DNA of 64,000 nucleotides from Paenibacillus sp. FSL R10-2734. GTDB taxonomy: Bacteria; Bacillota; Bacilli; Paenibacillales; Paenibacillaceae. The DNA lies in the NCBI RefSeq assembly GCF_037963865.1, contig NZ_CP150170.1:620001-684000 (forward strand), written 5' to 3'. The notes beneath the pieces were generated by a model. It did not search any database. It was given only the letters and a program-made list of their open reading frames with translations, and had not been told where the DNA came from. A program made the translations under genes and the position numbers. Positions 51,998 to 61,239 of this stretch are shown one piece after another. Position 1 is the first letter of the stretch; every line of letters starts with the position of its first letter.

Positions 51998-52558
51998 ATG
52001 TCTATACACAAGAGGGTTGATCCACGAGCCATTCGCTCGAAAAAGATGCTGAAGAACGCTGTTTTTTCATTATTGGCCGAGAATGTGGAAATTTCTCAAT
52101 TGACCGTCCAAAAGATCGCCAACCGTGCCGAACTAAATCGTGCAACGTTTTATTTGCATTATGAGGATATTAACGATTTATTACGCCAGATCGTACATGA
52201 AATCTTTGATGACCTGTCCATGAAGGTTGAACCGCTATTACATTTGCAGAGCAACAACGAACAGGAACAGTTGATCACATTTTTAAGTTATTTTTATGAA
52301 TACCGGCAAATTTTCGCAGTATTGGTTGAGCACAAAGGCTTCAAAAACCATTTGACCAACCTGCTAAAAAGTACTATCGAAAAACGAAGAAACGCGAGAA
52401 ATATAGATTCCAGTAAGGAGGTAGTCTCCGTTGATATTATCGCAGCGTCTCTGCTGGGGATTATTTTGTGGTGGATTAAGGATGGCACCCAATATAGTGC
52501 GGAATACATAGCGGGGCAAATTTCCTTAATGTATAAAAGAAGGTATGTAACCGGTTAG
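51998..52558 (+). CDS. TetR/AcrR-family repressor
   Basis: 186 residues. HTH within IRSKKMLKNAVFSLLAE and LTVQKIANRAELNRATFYLHYED; the C-terminal ligand domain is of the TetR_C_33-like type common in Firmicutes. GAGGGATG precedes the ATG. Likely controls the divergent efflux gene and itself. Confidence 0.93.
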   Translation: MSIHKRVDPRAIRSKKMLKNAVFSLLAENVEISQLTVQKIANRAELNRATFYLHYEDINDLLRQIVHEIFDDLSMKVEPLLHLQSNNEQEQLITFLSYFYEYRQIFAVLVEHKGFKNHLTNLLKSTIEKRRNARNIDSSKEVVSVDIIAASLLGIILWWIKDGTQYSAEYIAGQISLMYKRRYVTG

Positions 52559-52598
52559 GCCAAAGGAGTTCAACCGAGAAAATAGCGAGATAAAAGAA

Positions 52599-52624
52599 AG
52601 GGCCATCCCCTATGGGATGGCCCT
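52599..52624. terminator. Bidirectional terminator between tetR and nspC
   Basis: AGGGCCATCCC / GGGATGGCCCT stem with short loop, serving converging genes. Confidence 0.85.
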
Positions 52625-52630
52625 GCAACA

Positions 52631-53758
52631 TTAAGCTAGTCTCGATTTAAAATCCTGGTAACCAAACTCACGAACGACGCGGCAATTGCCGTCTTTCTCC
52701 TGCACGGCAATTGCCGGTAACGGCATACCGTTGAAGGTGTTGGTTTTGACCATGGAGTAAATCGCCATATCTCCAAACACTAATCTATCACCGTTCTTTA
52801 AGGGCTGATCGAAGGAATAGTCGCCGATTATATCGCCCGTAAGGCAGGTCGGACCGCCAAGCCGATAAGTAAATGGCTTCTCGCCGGCTTCGCCCGAACC
52901 GAAAAGCGGCGGACGATAAGGCATTTCCAGTACGTCTGGCATATGACATGTAGCCGACGTGTCCACGATAGCAATCTCGATGCCGTTCCTATGGATATCC
53001 AGTACGGAGGTGACCATATAGCCCGCATTGAGCGCGATGGCTTCCCCGGGTTCAATATAGACTTCCAAGCCGTAATTATTCTGCATTCGTTGAATGCAGG
53101 CTTCCAGTCTCGGAATATCATAATCTTCTCTTGTGATGTGATGACCGCCGCCAAAATTGATCCATTCCATTTGGGAAAGCCAAGGGCCGAACCTTTCTTC
53201 CACCGCATTCAGCGTTGTCTCCAAATCGTCTGAGTTCTGCTGGCAAAGGGTATGGAAGTGCAGTCCCGAAACACCTTCAAGCAGCTCCGGCTGGAAATCC
53301 TCTCGCGTTACACCGAACCTTGAACCCGGGGAACAGGGATCATAGATTTCATGTCCCTGTTGTGTCGAGCATTCCGGATTGATGCGAAGACCGACTTTTC
53401 TGCCGGCTGCAAGAGCTTTAGATTTATACTTTACCAGCTGGGAGAAAGAATTGAAGATAATATGGTCGCATATGGATATAACTTCGTCGATTTCATCTTC
53501 ACGATAGGCAGGAGCGAAGACGTGATTTTCTTTGCCCATTTCCTCGTGACCCAGCCGTGCTTCGAATATACCACTCGCGGTAGTGCCGCTTAAATATTTG
53601 CCAATTAGGGGATACATAGCGGTCATGGAAAAAGCTTTTTGCGCTAGCAATATCTTGGCTCCTGTACGCTGCATGACGCCGTTCAGAATGTTCAGGTTTT
53701 TTTCAATCAGTGCCTCATCGACTACGAAACAGGGTGTCGGTAATTCCTCGAATCGCAT
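52631..53758 (-). CDS. nspC: Carboxynorspermidine/carboxyspermidine decarboxylase
   Basis: PLP enzyme releasing (nor)spermidine from its carboxylated precursor. 375 residues from the ATG at 53758, one base past the stop of the upstream dehydrogenase gene; a longer frame to 53806 only reads inside that gene. Motifs: MRFEELPTPCFVVDEALIEKN, LAQKAFSM (PLP lysine), LHFHTLC, GGGHHIT, EPGEA and CLTGDIIGDY. With the preceding gene it forms the alternative spermidine pathway. Confidence 0.94.
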   Translation of the reverse strand: MRFEELPTPCFVVDEALIEKNLNILNGVMQRTGAKILLAQKAFSMTAMYPLIGKYLSGTTASGIFEARLGHEEMGKENHVFAPAYREDEIDEVISICDHIIFNSFSQLVKYKSKALAAGRKVGLRINPECSTQQGHEIYDPCSPGSRFGVTREDFQPELLEGVSGLHFHTLCQQNSDDLETTLNAVEERFGPWLSQMEWINFGGGHHITREDYDIPRLEACIQRMQNNYGLEVYIEPGEAIALNAGYMVTSVLDIHRNGIEIAIVDTSATCHMPDVLEMPYRPPLFGSGEAGEKPFTYRLGGPTCLTGDIIGDYSFDQPLKNGDRLVFGDMAIYSMVKTNTFNGMPLPAIAVQEKDGNCRVVREFGYQDFKSRLA

Positions 53759-53759
53759 A

Positions 53760-54998
53760 TTAGCGAACCAACTCCGGATTTTTAACTTCCTCAGGCAATG
53801 CGTCAACCAGCTCCGGATTAAAGTTTTCTACCCATGGAAGTCCCCATTTGTTTAGCTCTTCCATGAATGGATCTGGATTGAACTCTTCGATATTGAATAC
53901 GCCTGGCTTATTCCATTTGCCGGTCATAACCATCGCAGCGCCGATCATGGCAGGTACGCCAGTTGTATAGGAGATGGCCTGGGAGCCCACTTCTTTATAG
54001 CACTCTTGGTGGTCGCAAACATTGTAGACATAGTAAGTCTTGTCTTGGCCGTCTTTTTTCCCTTTGAAGATGCAGCCGATGTTTGTCTTACCTACTGTAC
54101 GAGGTCCCAAGGAAGCCGGGTCTGGAAGTAGAGCCTTTAGGAACTGAAGCGGAATGATTTGTTTTCCTTCGTATTCGATCGGTTCGATGGAAGTCATTCC
54201 TACGTTTTCAAGCGCCTTTAAGTGCATGAGATAGCTTGGGCCGAAGGTCATGAAGAAACGGATACGTTTCAATCCAGGCATGTTCTGAGCAAGGGATTCG
54301 AGCTCTTCGTGGTAAAGCAAATACATGTCTTTTTCGCCAACTTCAGCGAAGTTATAACTGCGTTTGATTTCCATCGGCTTCGTTTCGATCCATTCTCCGT
54401 TTTCCCAGTAGCGTCCGTTAGCGGATACTTCACGGATGTTGATTTCCGGGTTGAAGTTAGTTGCGAAAGGATACCCGTGATCCCCACCGTTGCAATCTAG
54501 AATGTCGATATATTCGATTTCATCAAAATAATGTTTAAGCGCATAGGCGGAGAATACGCCGGTTACGCCTGGGTCGAATCCACTGCCCAAAAGAGCTGTG
54601 ATTCCAGCTTTTTCAAAGCGCTCGCGGTAATCCCATTGCCATTTATATTCGAATTTCGCCGTATCTTCCGGCTCATAGTTTGCCGTATCCATGTAGTTTG
54701 TTTTTGTGGCCAGGCAAGCGTCCATAATCGTCAAATCCTGATAAGGCAGAGCCAGGTTCATGACAATATCCGGTTTAACTTCATTAATCAGAGCAATCAG
54801 CTCATCTACGTTGTTTGCATCGACCTGTGCGGTCGTAATTTTGGTTTTGCCGCCATCCAATTTTGCTTTCAGCTCATCGCATTTGGATTTGGTACGGCTA
54901 GCGATACAGATTTCTTCGAATACCTCGCTGTTTTGAACGCATTTATGAATTGCTACTGATGCTACGCCTCCGGCGCCAATGACAAGTGCTTTTCCCAT
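53760..54998 (-). CDS. Carboxynorspermidine/carboxyspermidine synthase (saccharopine dehydrogenase family)
   Basis: Reductively joins aspartate-semialdehyde to a diamine with NADPH. 412 residues: Rossmann start KALVIGAGGVASVAIHKC, then NLALPYQDLTIMDACL, LLGSGFDPGVTGVFSAYA and the D-rich LDCNGGDHGYP, as in CASDH enzymes. AGGAG precedes the ATG. One base separates its stop from the nspC start, so they are one operon. The leader upstream carries a terminator and structured RNA. Confidence 0.94.
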   Translation of the reverse strand: MGKALVIGAGGVASVAIHKCVQNSEVFEEICIASRTKSKCDELKAKLDGGKTKITTAQVDANNVDELIALINEVKPDIVMNLALPYQDLTIMDACLATKTNYMDTANYEPEDTAKFEYKWQWDYRERFEKAGITALLGSGFDPGVTGVFSAYALKHYFDEIEYIDILDCNGGDHGYPFATNFNPEINIREVSANGRYWENGEWIETKPMEIKRSYNFAEVGEKDMYLLYHEELESLAQNMPGLKRIRFFMTFGPSYLMHLKALENVGMTSIEPIEYEGKQIIPLQFLKALLPDPASLGPRTVGKTNIGCIFKGKKDGQDKTYYVYNVCDHQECYKEVGSQAISYTTGVPAMIGAAMVMTGKWNKPGVFNIEEFNPDPFMEELNKWGLPWVENFNPELVDALPEEVKNPELVR

Positions 54999-55051
54999 TT
55001 TTCGATCTCCTATCCTAAATTAAATTTTTTTTAATATGCGAAAACGGCAAC

Positions 55052-55095
55052 AAAAAAAGCAAGCGAAACACGCACGATGCGCATCACACTTGCTT
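55052..55095 (-). terminator. Terminator inside the leader of the spermidine operon
   Basis: On the minus strand AAGCAAGTG pairs with CGCTTGCTT, inner CGCA/TGCG helix, then TTTTTTT, ending 54 bases before the synthase start. This is a premature terminator, implying attenuation. Confidence 0.8.
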
Positions 55096-55107
55096 TGATA
55101 TAATTAA

Positions 55108-55215
55108 ATAATTAGACGTCCCAATAAGCATGACTGGACAAACCTCTTGTGTGTCGTCAGTCATAAACCTCATAGTTTCAGGGAAAGGTCCGTAATATTC
55201 AAATATATCATGTTA
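55108..55215 (-). ncRNA. Unidentified structured leader RNA before the carboxyspermidine genes
   Basis: Minus strand, directly before the terminator. Helices seen: ATGACTG / CAGTCAT (7 bp) closing a G+C-poor loop that contains ACACAAGAGGTTTGT, enclosed by TCCC/GGGA and ACCT/AGGT pairings, and terminal ATTA/TAAT. This looks like an aptamer plus expression platform. It does not match any riboswitch consensus I can recall. Confidence 0.5.
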
Positions 55216-55579
55216 GGATCAGAGTCTATATAGCAAATAATTACTTTTACCACTCTTATTGACCGTTTCACAAGTTGTGTGCATATGCACTGGTTGTAAA
55301 GTAACCAACTTATAAAATTTGAGCTTTTAACTCAATCAATAAGGCAACGAAAGTTGCCAATCGGCATTTGACCCGGCTGTCCGTATGGCCTTAACTTCGT
55401 AAAGAAGTGGTCAAAGATTATCTGCTTGGAAAGATCCTTGATAATTTAAATATTCGCTTTCCAAATTTTACGCTCCTTCATAATAGCAGGATAGGGATTA
55501 ATGAGCAAGAAGAATTTTGAACAAAAGCATATTTTTTTCTTGCGGTGTTAAAAAACTAAGGATTAACAACCTATTCCCC
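55216..55579. other. Region of inverted repeats and possible coding remnant
   Basis: Contains GGCAAC-GAAA-GTTGCC (55343-55358), ACTTC/GAAGT (55393-55407) and TTGGAAAG/CTTTCCAA (55426-55463). On the minus strand a short frame reads KDLSKQIIFDHFFTKLRPYG then QPGQMPIGNFRCLID-stop, perhaps the tail of a mobile-element protein. Nature unresolved; promoter for the spermidine operon should lie here or just downstream. Confidence 0.4.
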
Positions 55580-55950
55580 TTAGCGTTTCCATACATCTGC
55601 GTATTCTTCTTTTTTCTCAAATTCTAATTTTGCAAATGGACATAGTGGAATGATTTTTAAGTTTTCGGCACGTGCTTTCTCAACAACTGCTTTTACTAAC
55701 GCCTGTGCAATCCCTTGTCCGCGTAATGAATCATTTACTCCAGTATGATCGATAATTATTATCCCATTATGCGGAGGTACAAATGTAATTTCTGCTGTCA
55801 GTTTGCCATTTGCATCTTCTAAATAAAAACGATTGGAGTCTTGTCAAAATTCCATATCCGGTTCCTCTTTTCAGTAATCTCATAAAATATATCAATAGTT
55901 TCTCCAGAGTATTTACGATATCCACTCTCTAATAGTTCTTGTTCTGTCAC
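55580..55950 (-). pseudogene. Decayed yjdI (Fe-S) / yjdJ (GNAT acetyltransferase) pair
   Basis: From GTG 55950 (GGAGTG ahead) TEQELLESGYRKYSGETIDI is the start of a YjdI-type [4Fe-4S] mini-protein, cut after about 25 codons before its cysteines. The GNAT part from ATG 55855 has a stop at codon 4 (MEF-stop-QDSNRFYLEDANG) and then reads well to 55580: VNDSLRGQGIAQALVKAVVE and IIPLCPFAKLEFEK. The acetyltransferase domain is otherwise intact, so decay is recent. Confidence 0.78.
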
Positions 55951-56086
55951 AAAAATCACTCCTAATCTAAAGGTGCTAGTATGGTTTCAATTTCAATAGG
56001 TTAGATGCTCTAGAACACTACAAATCCATTCTACTTCTAAACAGAAAAATGTCTATTACCAAATTCAAGCATCATTTAAATAGAAA

Positions 56087-56111
56087 AAGGGCACCTAAGC
56101 AGGTACCCTTG
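56087..56111 (-). terminator. Terminator after the first SDR gene
   Basis: AAGGG-T-ACC / GGT-G-CCCTT stem on the minus strand, TTTTTC tail. Confidence 0.85.
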
Positions 56112-56135
56112 ATTTCGCTATATGGAACTTACTTG

Positions 56136-56870
56136 TTATTGGGCGGAGTATCCACCATCAATGACTATTTCGGAACCTGTAATGTAAGAAGAATCATCTG
56201 AAGCTAGGAACAGCGCTGCTTGAGCAATATCGACAGCTTGACCTAAACGCTGCAGAGGCGTTGCCTGGATCAAACGATCTAGCAGGTCCTTTGAGGTACT
56301 TAATGCTTGAGTCATCGGCGTTTCAATGATCCCAGGGAATAGAGTGTTTACCCGAACGCCTTGACGGCCAAAGGTTGTAGCAGCCGCTTTGGATAATGCA
56401 CGTACCGCGCCTTTTGATGCCGAATAGTGATTAAAGCCTTGGCCGATCAGAGCGGTGTAAGAAGAAATATTGATGATGGAGCCTTTCTTTTGGGCTGCCA
56501 TATAAGGCGCGACATGCTTAATTCCAGCGAATGGGCCATAGCCATTTATAGAGTTTATTTTCTGCCAATCATCAATATTGATTTGATCAAACGGTTTTTC
56601 TGAAGAGATACCTGCGTTATTGACAAGAATATCGATTTGACCAAAACGATCATTTACTTCCTTTGCGAGCGCCTTCCAATCCTCATCGGAGGCCACATTC
56701 AATTTCATTCCATAAACATTCTGTTTCTGACTTACTTTCTCAAGCGCTACCTCATTAATGTCTGCAGCAATAACGATAGCCCCTTCTTGTGCAAACAGTT
56801 CTGCCATGCTTTCTCCGATACCCGAAGCCCCTCCGGTAATGATAGCTACTTTATTTTCTAATCTTTTCAT
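56136..56870 (-). CDS. Short-chain dehydrogenase/reductase (classical SDR)
   Basis: 244 residues. Cofactor motif ITGGASGIGESM, NNAG, catalytic Ser in NISSYTAL and YSASKGAVRAL (Tyr-x3-Lys), ending ITGSEIVIDGGYSAQ. Acidic Asp after the second strand (AADINE) suggests NAD preference. Substrate not predictable. TAGGAGA precedes the ATG. Same strand as an MFS transporter and a second SDR, likely one catabolic cluster. Confidence 0.92.
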   Translation of the reverse strand: MKRLENKVAIITGGASGIGESMAELFAQEGAIVIAADINEVALEKVSQKQNVYGMKLNVASDEDWKALAKEVNDRFGQIDILVNNAGISSEKPFDQINIDDWQKINSINGYGPFAGIKHVAPYMAAQKKGSIINISSYTALIGQGFNHYSASKGAVRALSKAAATTFGRQGVRVNTLFPGIIETPMTQALSTSKDLLDRLIQATPLQRLGQAVDIAQAALFLASDDSSYITGSEIVIDGGYSAQ

Positions 56871-57027
56871 TTTATATTCTCCTAACGTAATTGGATTTAC
56901 CGTCGTCCATCATAATGGTTTGACGGGGTATACATACTTTCTTATGAAGATTCTTTATACTAAGATTCTTGATATCAAGATATAGGGTGTGGATACCCAT
57001 CATATTCAAAGGAATAGTGTCGTGTCA

Positions 57028-58287
57028 TTAATTCCATAGCCCTGCTTTTTCTAGTTTCTTTTTGCCGTTGAAAGCAATGACTAGTAGTACAATATTTACG
57101 ATTAACATAATCCCAACCGCGTACAATATGGATGAATAGCTTCCTGTCAATTCAGCAATGAAGCCGTAAGCTGGTAGTGCTACGATACCTGCGACAGCTA
57201 GGCCGATAACAGCAGAAGAGTAGATTTGAGCATATTCTTTGTTACCAAACAATGCTGTTGTGAGCAGTGGTCCTAAAGTTCCAATTGAAGCGACTACGAA
57301 TCCATAGATTGCAATAGCTATATTGAAGATAACTGGATTGTCAGGCATAGTTGTCAGTAAGGCAATTGGAACTAAGCCTAGTGCCATCGCAAAGATCGCT
57401 GTATTTCTTGCACCTATTTTATCTGTTAATGCACCGAAGGCTAGTGCCCCAATCATTACACCGATTGACCATCCACCCATTGCGCTACCTGCAAATGTGA
57501 CATCATAGCCGATCCCCATCGCAAATGGTGCTACGTACTGACCAAAGCTTCCGATTGAAGTAATAAAGAAGAAGAATAGAAGTAGTGCATAGAATGCAGT
57601 TGATTTTCTCGCAACAGCTGCTGTAATGCCTTTAGCTGTAGTTGTTTGTGTTGTATTCTCTTCTTTTACTTCATCAGCGCCTAATGCTTGTAAGCCTTTT
57701 TGCTGTGGAGCCATTCTGATTGTAAAGATAACCGTTGGAATAACAACTGCCATTACTAATATGCCCAAGAAGATGTAAGTATATCTCCAGCCATCACTAG
57801 CAATTAAGTTACCTGCCATCGGTTGAAGGATCGCTCCGAAGATACCACCTGAAGCCACCGTTATCCCCACTGCTAGGCCATTATGTTTTTTAAACCAGTT
57901 GTTGATGAGAACCGGAGCCGCCATTTGAGTAACAAAAATGGATCCGATCGCCATAGGAATCGAGAATAAATACCATCCCCATACTGAGTTCATTAACCCG
58001 AACATTGCGAATGATCCGGCTTGTAGAATAACCCCTCCGATTAAAAGCACCTTAATATCGAACTTACCCATCATCTTACCCGCAATAGGAAGGAATATCA
58101 TTGTTACTATTGATGAAATACTAAAGTATAAGGATAGGCTTCCCATACCAATACCTAAATCTTCTGTTACAGGTGTTAAAAATAGCCCGCCTGCTGTCAT
58201 AACGCCACTTTTTGCAACCCCAACCATGAGAGCTAGTCCTACTAATAGCCACCAAGCAAAATGGATTTTTTTCTTGTTGTGAATCAT
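57028..58287 (-). CDS. MFS transporter (OFA/monocarboxylate-like)
   Basis: 419 residues, 12 membrane helices. WWLLVGLALMVGVAKSG start, then GSIFVTQMAAPVLINNWFKKHNGLAVGITVASGGIFGAILQP, a pattern typical of oxalate/formate-antiporter-like and monocarboxylate transporters; cytoplasmic mid-loop rich in Glu/Thr. AGAGGCG precedes the start. Between two SDR genes, so it may import their substrate. Confidence 0.88.
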   Translation of the reverse strand: MIHNKKKIHFAWWLLVGLALMVGVAKSGVMTAGGLFLTPVTEDLGIGMGSLSLYFSISSIVTMIFLPIAGKMMGKFDIKVLLIGGVILQAGSFAMFGLMNSVWGWYLFSIPMAIGSIFVTQMAAPVLINNWFKKHNGLAVGITVASGGIFGAILQPMAGNLIASDGWRYTYIFLGILVMAVVIPTVIFTIRMAPQQKGLQALGADEVKEENTTQTTTAKGITAAVARKSTAFYALLLFFFFITSIGSFGQYVAPFAMGIGYDVTFAGSAMGGWSIGVMIGALAFGALTDKIGARNTAIFAMALGLVPIALLTTMPDNPVIFNIAIAIYGFVVASIGTLGPLLTTALFGNKEYAQIYSSAVIGLAVAGIVALPAYGFIAELTGSYSSILYAVGIMLIVNIVLLVIAFNGKKKLEKAGLWN

Positions 58288-58332
58288 GCTGTTCGCCTCT
58301 TTTTTTGTTTTATGAATTTATAGTTTCTTGAA

Positions 58333-59088
58333 TTAACGTAATTTGATAGATCCACCATCAACCATTATGGTTTGACCTGTAATATAAGCGGAGTCTTCAC
58401 TTGCTAGGAATACCGCCACACGTCCGATGTCGCTTTCTAGTTCGCCAAGTCTTCTCATAGGAATCTTAGCAAGCATACCTTGATAGTACTCTGGATTCTC
58501 TTCAGCCCATTGCACCAACCCAGGTGATTTAGCAATTGGAGCAATGATATTTACATTGATACCGAATGGACCAAATTCATTTGCTGCTACGCGAGTGGCT
58601 GCACGAATTGCTTCTTTGGCAACTGCGTATGAAACTTGATTAACGTCTCCATTTATTCCAGCGCCGGATGCAAAGTTGATGATATTACCTTTTGTTTCTT
58701 TTAGATAAGGTAATGCTGCTTGCATGAAGTAGAACGTTGGATAGAATCCAGTATCGAAAGATAAATCGAAATCCTTCTGTGTTGTGTCTGCGATCGAATT
58801 CATTCGGGATGCATGTGCATTGTTGACCAAGATATCAATTTTTCCGAACTGCTCAGCTACTGTTTTGACGATATCAGCCAGCTTGTCATGTTCTGATAGA
58901 TTCGCTTGAATGAAGATAGATTCAGGTGCATATTCTTGTAATTCTTTAATGGTTTGGTTACCAGCTTCAGCATTCAAATCGATAATGGCTACTGTTGCAC
59001 CTTCTTTAACGTAAGCAGTTGCGATACCTTTACCAATACCACCTGCTGCTCCTGTAATAATTGCGATTTTTCCTTCTAGTCTTTTCAT
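58333..59088 (-). CDS. Short-chain dehydrogenase/reductase (second)
   Basis: 251 residues from the ATG at 59088 (AAGGAG nine bases before), since MKRLEGKIAIITGAAGGIG is the natural SDR start; upstream frame is unsupported. NNAH, YAVAKEAIRAATR (Tyr-x3-Lys) and ITGQTIMVDGGSIKLR. Its catalytic-Ser region reads NFASGAGI. First gene of the SDR-MFS-SDR cluster. Confidence 0.92.
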   Translation of the reverse strand: MKRLEGKIAIITGAAGGIGKGIATAYVKEGATVAIIDLNAEAGNQTIKELQEYAPESIFIQANLSEHDKLADIVKTVAEQFGKIDILVNNAHASRMNSIADTTQKDFDLSFDTGFYPTFYFMQAALPYLKETKGNIINFASGAGINGDVNQVSYAVAKEAIRAATRVAANEFGPFGINVNIIAPIAKSPGLVQWAEENPEYYQGMLAKIPMRRLGELESDIGRVAVFLASEDSAYITGQTIMVDGGSIKLR

Positions 59089-59394
59089 AGTTGTCGTCTC
59101 CTTGTAGTAGATAATATTGTTGTAATGTTTAGCATTACTCTTTACTGATAATAGCAAAACTACTTAATAGTTTTAAGTTGCTTTACTTTTGTAAGTTACC
59201 TGATGTCACTATAATAACCCGGTTAGAGCTTTGTGTCAATATTGTGAAAAAAAGAACTTTAAAATGGCGAAAAGCCTTATATATCAAGGTGTTTGTGAAA
59301 TTTTAAACTTGTATAAAAAGTGAATAAAAAACAAAAAGAAGAGGCTGCCGAGACATTCTGGCAGCCTTAGATCTGATTGAATGAGAAAGCTTCA
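59089..59394. other. Intergenic region: SDR promoter side and chemoreceptor terminator
   Basis: AT-rich. Holds the promoter for the SDR cluster (not resolved) and the terminator listed at 59342. Confidence 0.4.
59342..59367 (-). terminator. Terminator after the chemoreceptor gene
   Basis: AGGCTGCC / GGCAGCCT stem; on the minus strand followed by TCTTCTTTTTGTTTTTT. Confidence 0.88.
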
Positions 59395-60918
59395 TCAGCT
59401 AGTTTCAAATTTTCTGTGCAGTGAATGTGCGAGTTCTTTTAAATCCATGATTTTCTCGTTGACCCGTTGAGAGGAGGATAGTTGATCTTCGCTGCTTGCA
59501 AATAGCTCCTCCATAGAAGCAACATTCCCCTCAGTTGCGGTGGAAATATTCGTCATATCTTTCGATATTTCCTGAGAGGCTACTTCAATGCTCTGGATGA
59601 ATTGATTCAGTTCGTTGATAGATGTTACCAGCTGACGGATTGTTTGATACACTAGGTCAAAGTCTGACATAAAATGCTTGGCGGAGGTAACAGATTCAGC
59701 CGTTGTTTGTTTTCCAATCTCCATCTGCGAAACGGAAGATAAGCTTTCTTCACGTACTGTGTTTAGAATGAGCCTGATTTCTCCGGTGGAATCATTGCTT
59801 CGTTGGGCCAATTTGCGAATTTCATTTGCTACCACGGCAAACCCTCTACCATGCTCACCGGCTCTTGCTGCCTCGATGGAAGCATTGAGGGCTAGTAAAT
59901 TGGTTTGGTTAGCCACATCCTGGATTAACGTAATGATCCCTTCGATTTTTTGAGTAGACTCATTCAGGGTTACAATGGTTTCTGTGGCTGCCGTGATCGT
60001 TTCGGATACGAGGGATACCTGATCCAACAGAACTCTCGTATGATGCTGGTTGTCCGCCAAGGCTTGCTCGGTAGCCTCAGTTCTTTTTTGCATTTTTGTG
60101 TAAGTCTGGGAGGTCTGTTCGATCATTTCAGTAATAGACTGCACGGAATTATCCATGTTAACCAGTGAATCACTTTGATCATTCAGTCCGGTGGACACCT
60201 CCTTGAACGATTGCAGCATCTCCGTATTCAAGCGAATGTTGCCTTCTGACAGCTGAGAGACGACAGCGGAGGTTTGTTCAAGCTCATTCGAGAGCTGTTT
60301 CACTGTATCTAAGAGTCCAATAATTTCGTTCTGCTTTTTTGTTCTTTCCTCTGTGAGTTGTAGGGTGATTGCTCTCTTGGAGATGATTTGCAGGCTGGTA
60401 GCCGCTGAAGTTATAAGCAGAAACAGGGCATGAATTAGCAGCATAGTAAAGGAATAGCTAGACACTCCGAATACCAGCTCCGGGAAGATAAAGAATCCAA
60501 GGATATGTTGTACCGCAAACAAAATCGTCATGATCAGAGTAAGTTTGATATTTTCATAATAGGCAACAATTGCAATCACCATAAAAATGGAAAAATGGAA
60601 TTCTACCGTTCCGCCCCCGCCTGCGATCATTGAGAAGCTGCTGAAGGTAATGGCCAAAGTGTTCACTAAAGGGATATAACTATGTTCCGTATGCTTCCGG
60701 TATAAAAAGATGCTAATCAATAGAAAGATGACCGGAAGAACTAATAATACATTCAATGAGAATGTAAAGTCGTGGGTGATAGTAAGGGCTTGACCTTCGT
60801 TGTGACCCATACTGTGATTCAGTATGTCAAATTGCCTATGCAATAGGTGGATCACGAAACTGATAAAAATAGTAGCGACTGACATCCAAATCATTAATTT
60901 ATTTTTTTGCTGTATCAT
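59395..60918 (-). CDS. Methyl-accepting chemotaxis protein with polytopic membrane sensor
   Basis: 507 residues. Unlike two-helix receptors it has about six membrane helices in the first 175 residues and no large extracellular domain, so it probably senses within the membrane or small molecules there. No HAMP is evident. A long coiled coil leads to the signalling tip DVANQTNLLALNASIEAARA followed by GEHGRGFAVVANEIRKLAQRS. GAAGGGATGA precedes the ATG. Confidence 0.92.
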   Translation of the reverse strand: MIQQKNKLMIWMSVATIFISFVIHLLHRQFDILNHSMGHNEGQALTITHDFTFSLNVLLVLPVIFLLISIFLYRKHTEHSYIPLVNTLAITFSSFSMIAGGGGTVEFHFSIFMVIAIVAYYENIKLTLIMTILFAVQHILGFFIFPELVFGVSSYSFTMLLIHALFLLITSAATSLQIISKRAITLQLTEERTKKQNEIIGLLDTVKQLSNELEQTSAVVSQLSEGNIRLNTEMLQSFKEVSTGLNDQSDSLVNMDNSVQSITEMIEQTSQTYTKMQKRTEATEQALADNQHHTRVLLDQVSLVSETITAATETIVTLNESTQKIEGIITLIQDVANQTNLLALNASIEAARAGEHGRGFAVVANEIRKLAQRSNDSTGEIRLILNTVREESLSSVSQMEIGKQTTAESVTSAKHFMSDFDLVYQTIRQLVTSINELNQFIQSIEVASQEISKDMTNISTATEGNVASMEELFASSEDQLSSSQRVNEKIMDLKELAHSLHRKFETS

Positions 60919-61176
60919 TATTTATCATCCCTTCAAATTCAACTCGAGTATAGACCCCATGAACTATCTAATGCTTTATAAGTTAAGTACATATTTAACA
61001 AAATTTATGGTTTTTCAGGAAAATTGGTAGGTCTATTCTACTATATGTCGGCTTTTTAATATCATATTGTTAATGATTTTCAGCAGTTCGAAAACAATTA
61101 GGTCTTTTGGGCTAATCGCTGAGAGGTGGATGGATATAGTCTAATGGAACCTCGAACGAAGCTAATAAAACTATAA
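60919..61176. other. Intergenic region upstream of the chemoreceptor
   Basis: AT-rich with no coding frame or RNA recognised; expected to contain the chemoreceptor promoter. Confidence 0.4.
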
Positions 61177-61229
61177 AAAGCGGCAGTCATAGACGGTAAT
61201 TCTCGTCCAATAGGCTGTCCGCTTTTTTA
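61177..61229 (-). terminator. Terminator after the metallophosphoesterase gene
   Basis: AAAAGCGG / CCGCTTTT stem with internal AG/CT pairs and a long loop; T-run on the minus strand. Confidence 0.7.
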
Positions 61230-61239
61230 AAAAATCATA

